A program made the translations under genes and the position numbers. Positions 63,759 through 64,000 of a DNA stretch of 64,000 nucleotides are shown here, piece by piece. The DNA is taken from the NCBI RefSeq assembly GCF_037975245.1, contig NC_092583.1, positions 8,765,764 to 8,829,763 of the forward strand, written 5' to 3'. Each line of letters starts with the position of its first letter. Position 1 is the first letter of the stretch. The notes under the pieces are model-generated. The model was not told the DNA's origin and did not search any database. It was given only the letters and a program-made list of their open reading frames with translations. This DNA is from Apostichopus japonicus (Eukaryota; Echinodermata; Holothuroidea; Aspidochirotida; Stichopodidae).

Positions 63759-64000
63759 AATTTGATTGTATTGCTGTTTCCGAAACTTGGTTACGTGAAC
63801 TCTTCACTTCCGATCTTTTCCAACTTGATAATTACAATTTCGTTCGTAGAGCTCGTACGCAAGGAAACGGTGGCGGTGTTGGTCTTTATATGAACATTAA
63901 CCACCACAATCTAATTAATGATGAACTGACAATTTTTCGCGAAAATGTTTTCAAATCTCTTTTTGATATAACCAAACACAATCCCAAGGTAATTGTAGGC
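63759..64000 (+). mobile_element. Non-LTR retrotransposon endonuclease fragment
   Basis: One frame is open from 63760 to the edge: FDCIAVSETWLRELFTSDLF, then DNYNFVRRARTQGNGGGVGL and FKSLFDITKHNPKVIVG. AVSETWL, GGVGLY and the VIVG strand are typical of the apurinic-like endonuclease domain of LINEs of the CR1/Jockey type. Both sides are incomplete: the MITE abuts the left edge and the window ends at the right. Confidence 0.85.

Overview
The window is animal nuclear DNA. It has small exons with GT...AG introns, long AT-rich introns, many microsatellites and a heavy load of DNA transposons and tRNA-derived SINEs. The genes and repeat types fit an invertebrate deuterostome, and an echinoderm (possibly a sea cucumber) is my best guess; no taxon-specific marker proves it. 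Four protein-coding loci can be supported, all on the + strand.

(1) 5.4-26.5 kb: a complete 18-exon gene for a USP37-type deubiquitinase (about 967 residues). It has an N-terminal PH-like domain, a split USP catalytic domain with Cys and His boxes, and three ubiquitin-interacting motifs in the insert. (2) 39.8-40.8 kb: a 320-codon open frame with one membrane span and a Tyr/Pro-rich tail, family not recognised. Its 3' end has been tandemly copied into decaying relics. (3) 50.2-56.2 kb: a six-exon homologue of SHFL (Shiftless/C19orf66/RyDEN), the zinc-ribbon antiviral factor that blocks programmed -1 ribosomal frameshifting in vertebrates. (4) 61.8 kb: a short first exon, ending at a good donor, that matches the start of the PUB domain of peptide N-glycanase (NGLY1); the rest of that gene lies beyond the window.

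The space between genes is mostly mobile DNA. At least ten elements have hAT-like ends (CAGNGGCG-type inverted termini), most with 8-bp target duplications, and many carry long G-runs or C-runs near their ends. A TTAA-flanked MITE of about 360 bp occurs five times. Two copies of another short element sit in introns of the USP37 gene. Two tRNA-derived SINE families, a tRNA-like relic and a non-LTR endonuclease fragment at the right edge complete the set. The most striking block is 43.93-49.77 kb: one MITE was opened by a 4.4-kb foldback element whose arms are arrays of the palindrome CACTTAAGTG. That element was invaded by a hAT (itself invaded twice) and by a second hAT, and a further hAT-in-hAT landed in the other half of the MITE. 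Target duplications give the order of events.

Other structures are a 27-copy 16-bp GACGTC minisatellite abutting a second foldback-like structure (2.35-3.72 kb), a U2-snRNA-headed 185-nt structured unit at 35.9 kb, a palindromic minisatellite at 62.3 kb and a long hairpin in intron 14 of the USP37 gene. All coordinates were read by eye; exon ends rest on splice consensus, reading phase and remembered protein families, not on alignments.
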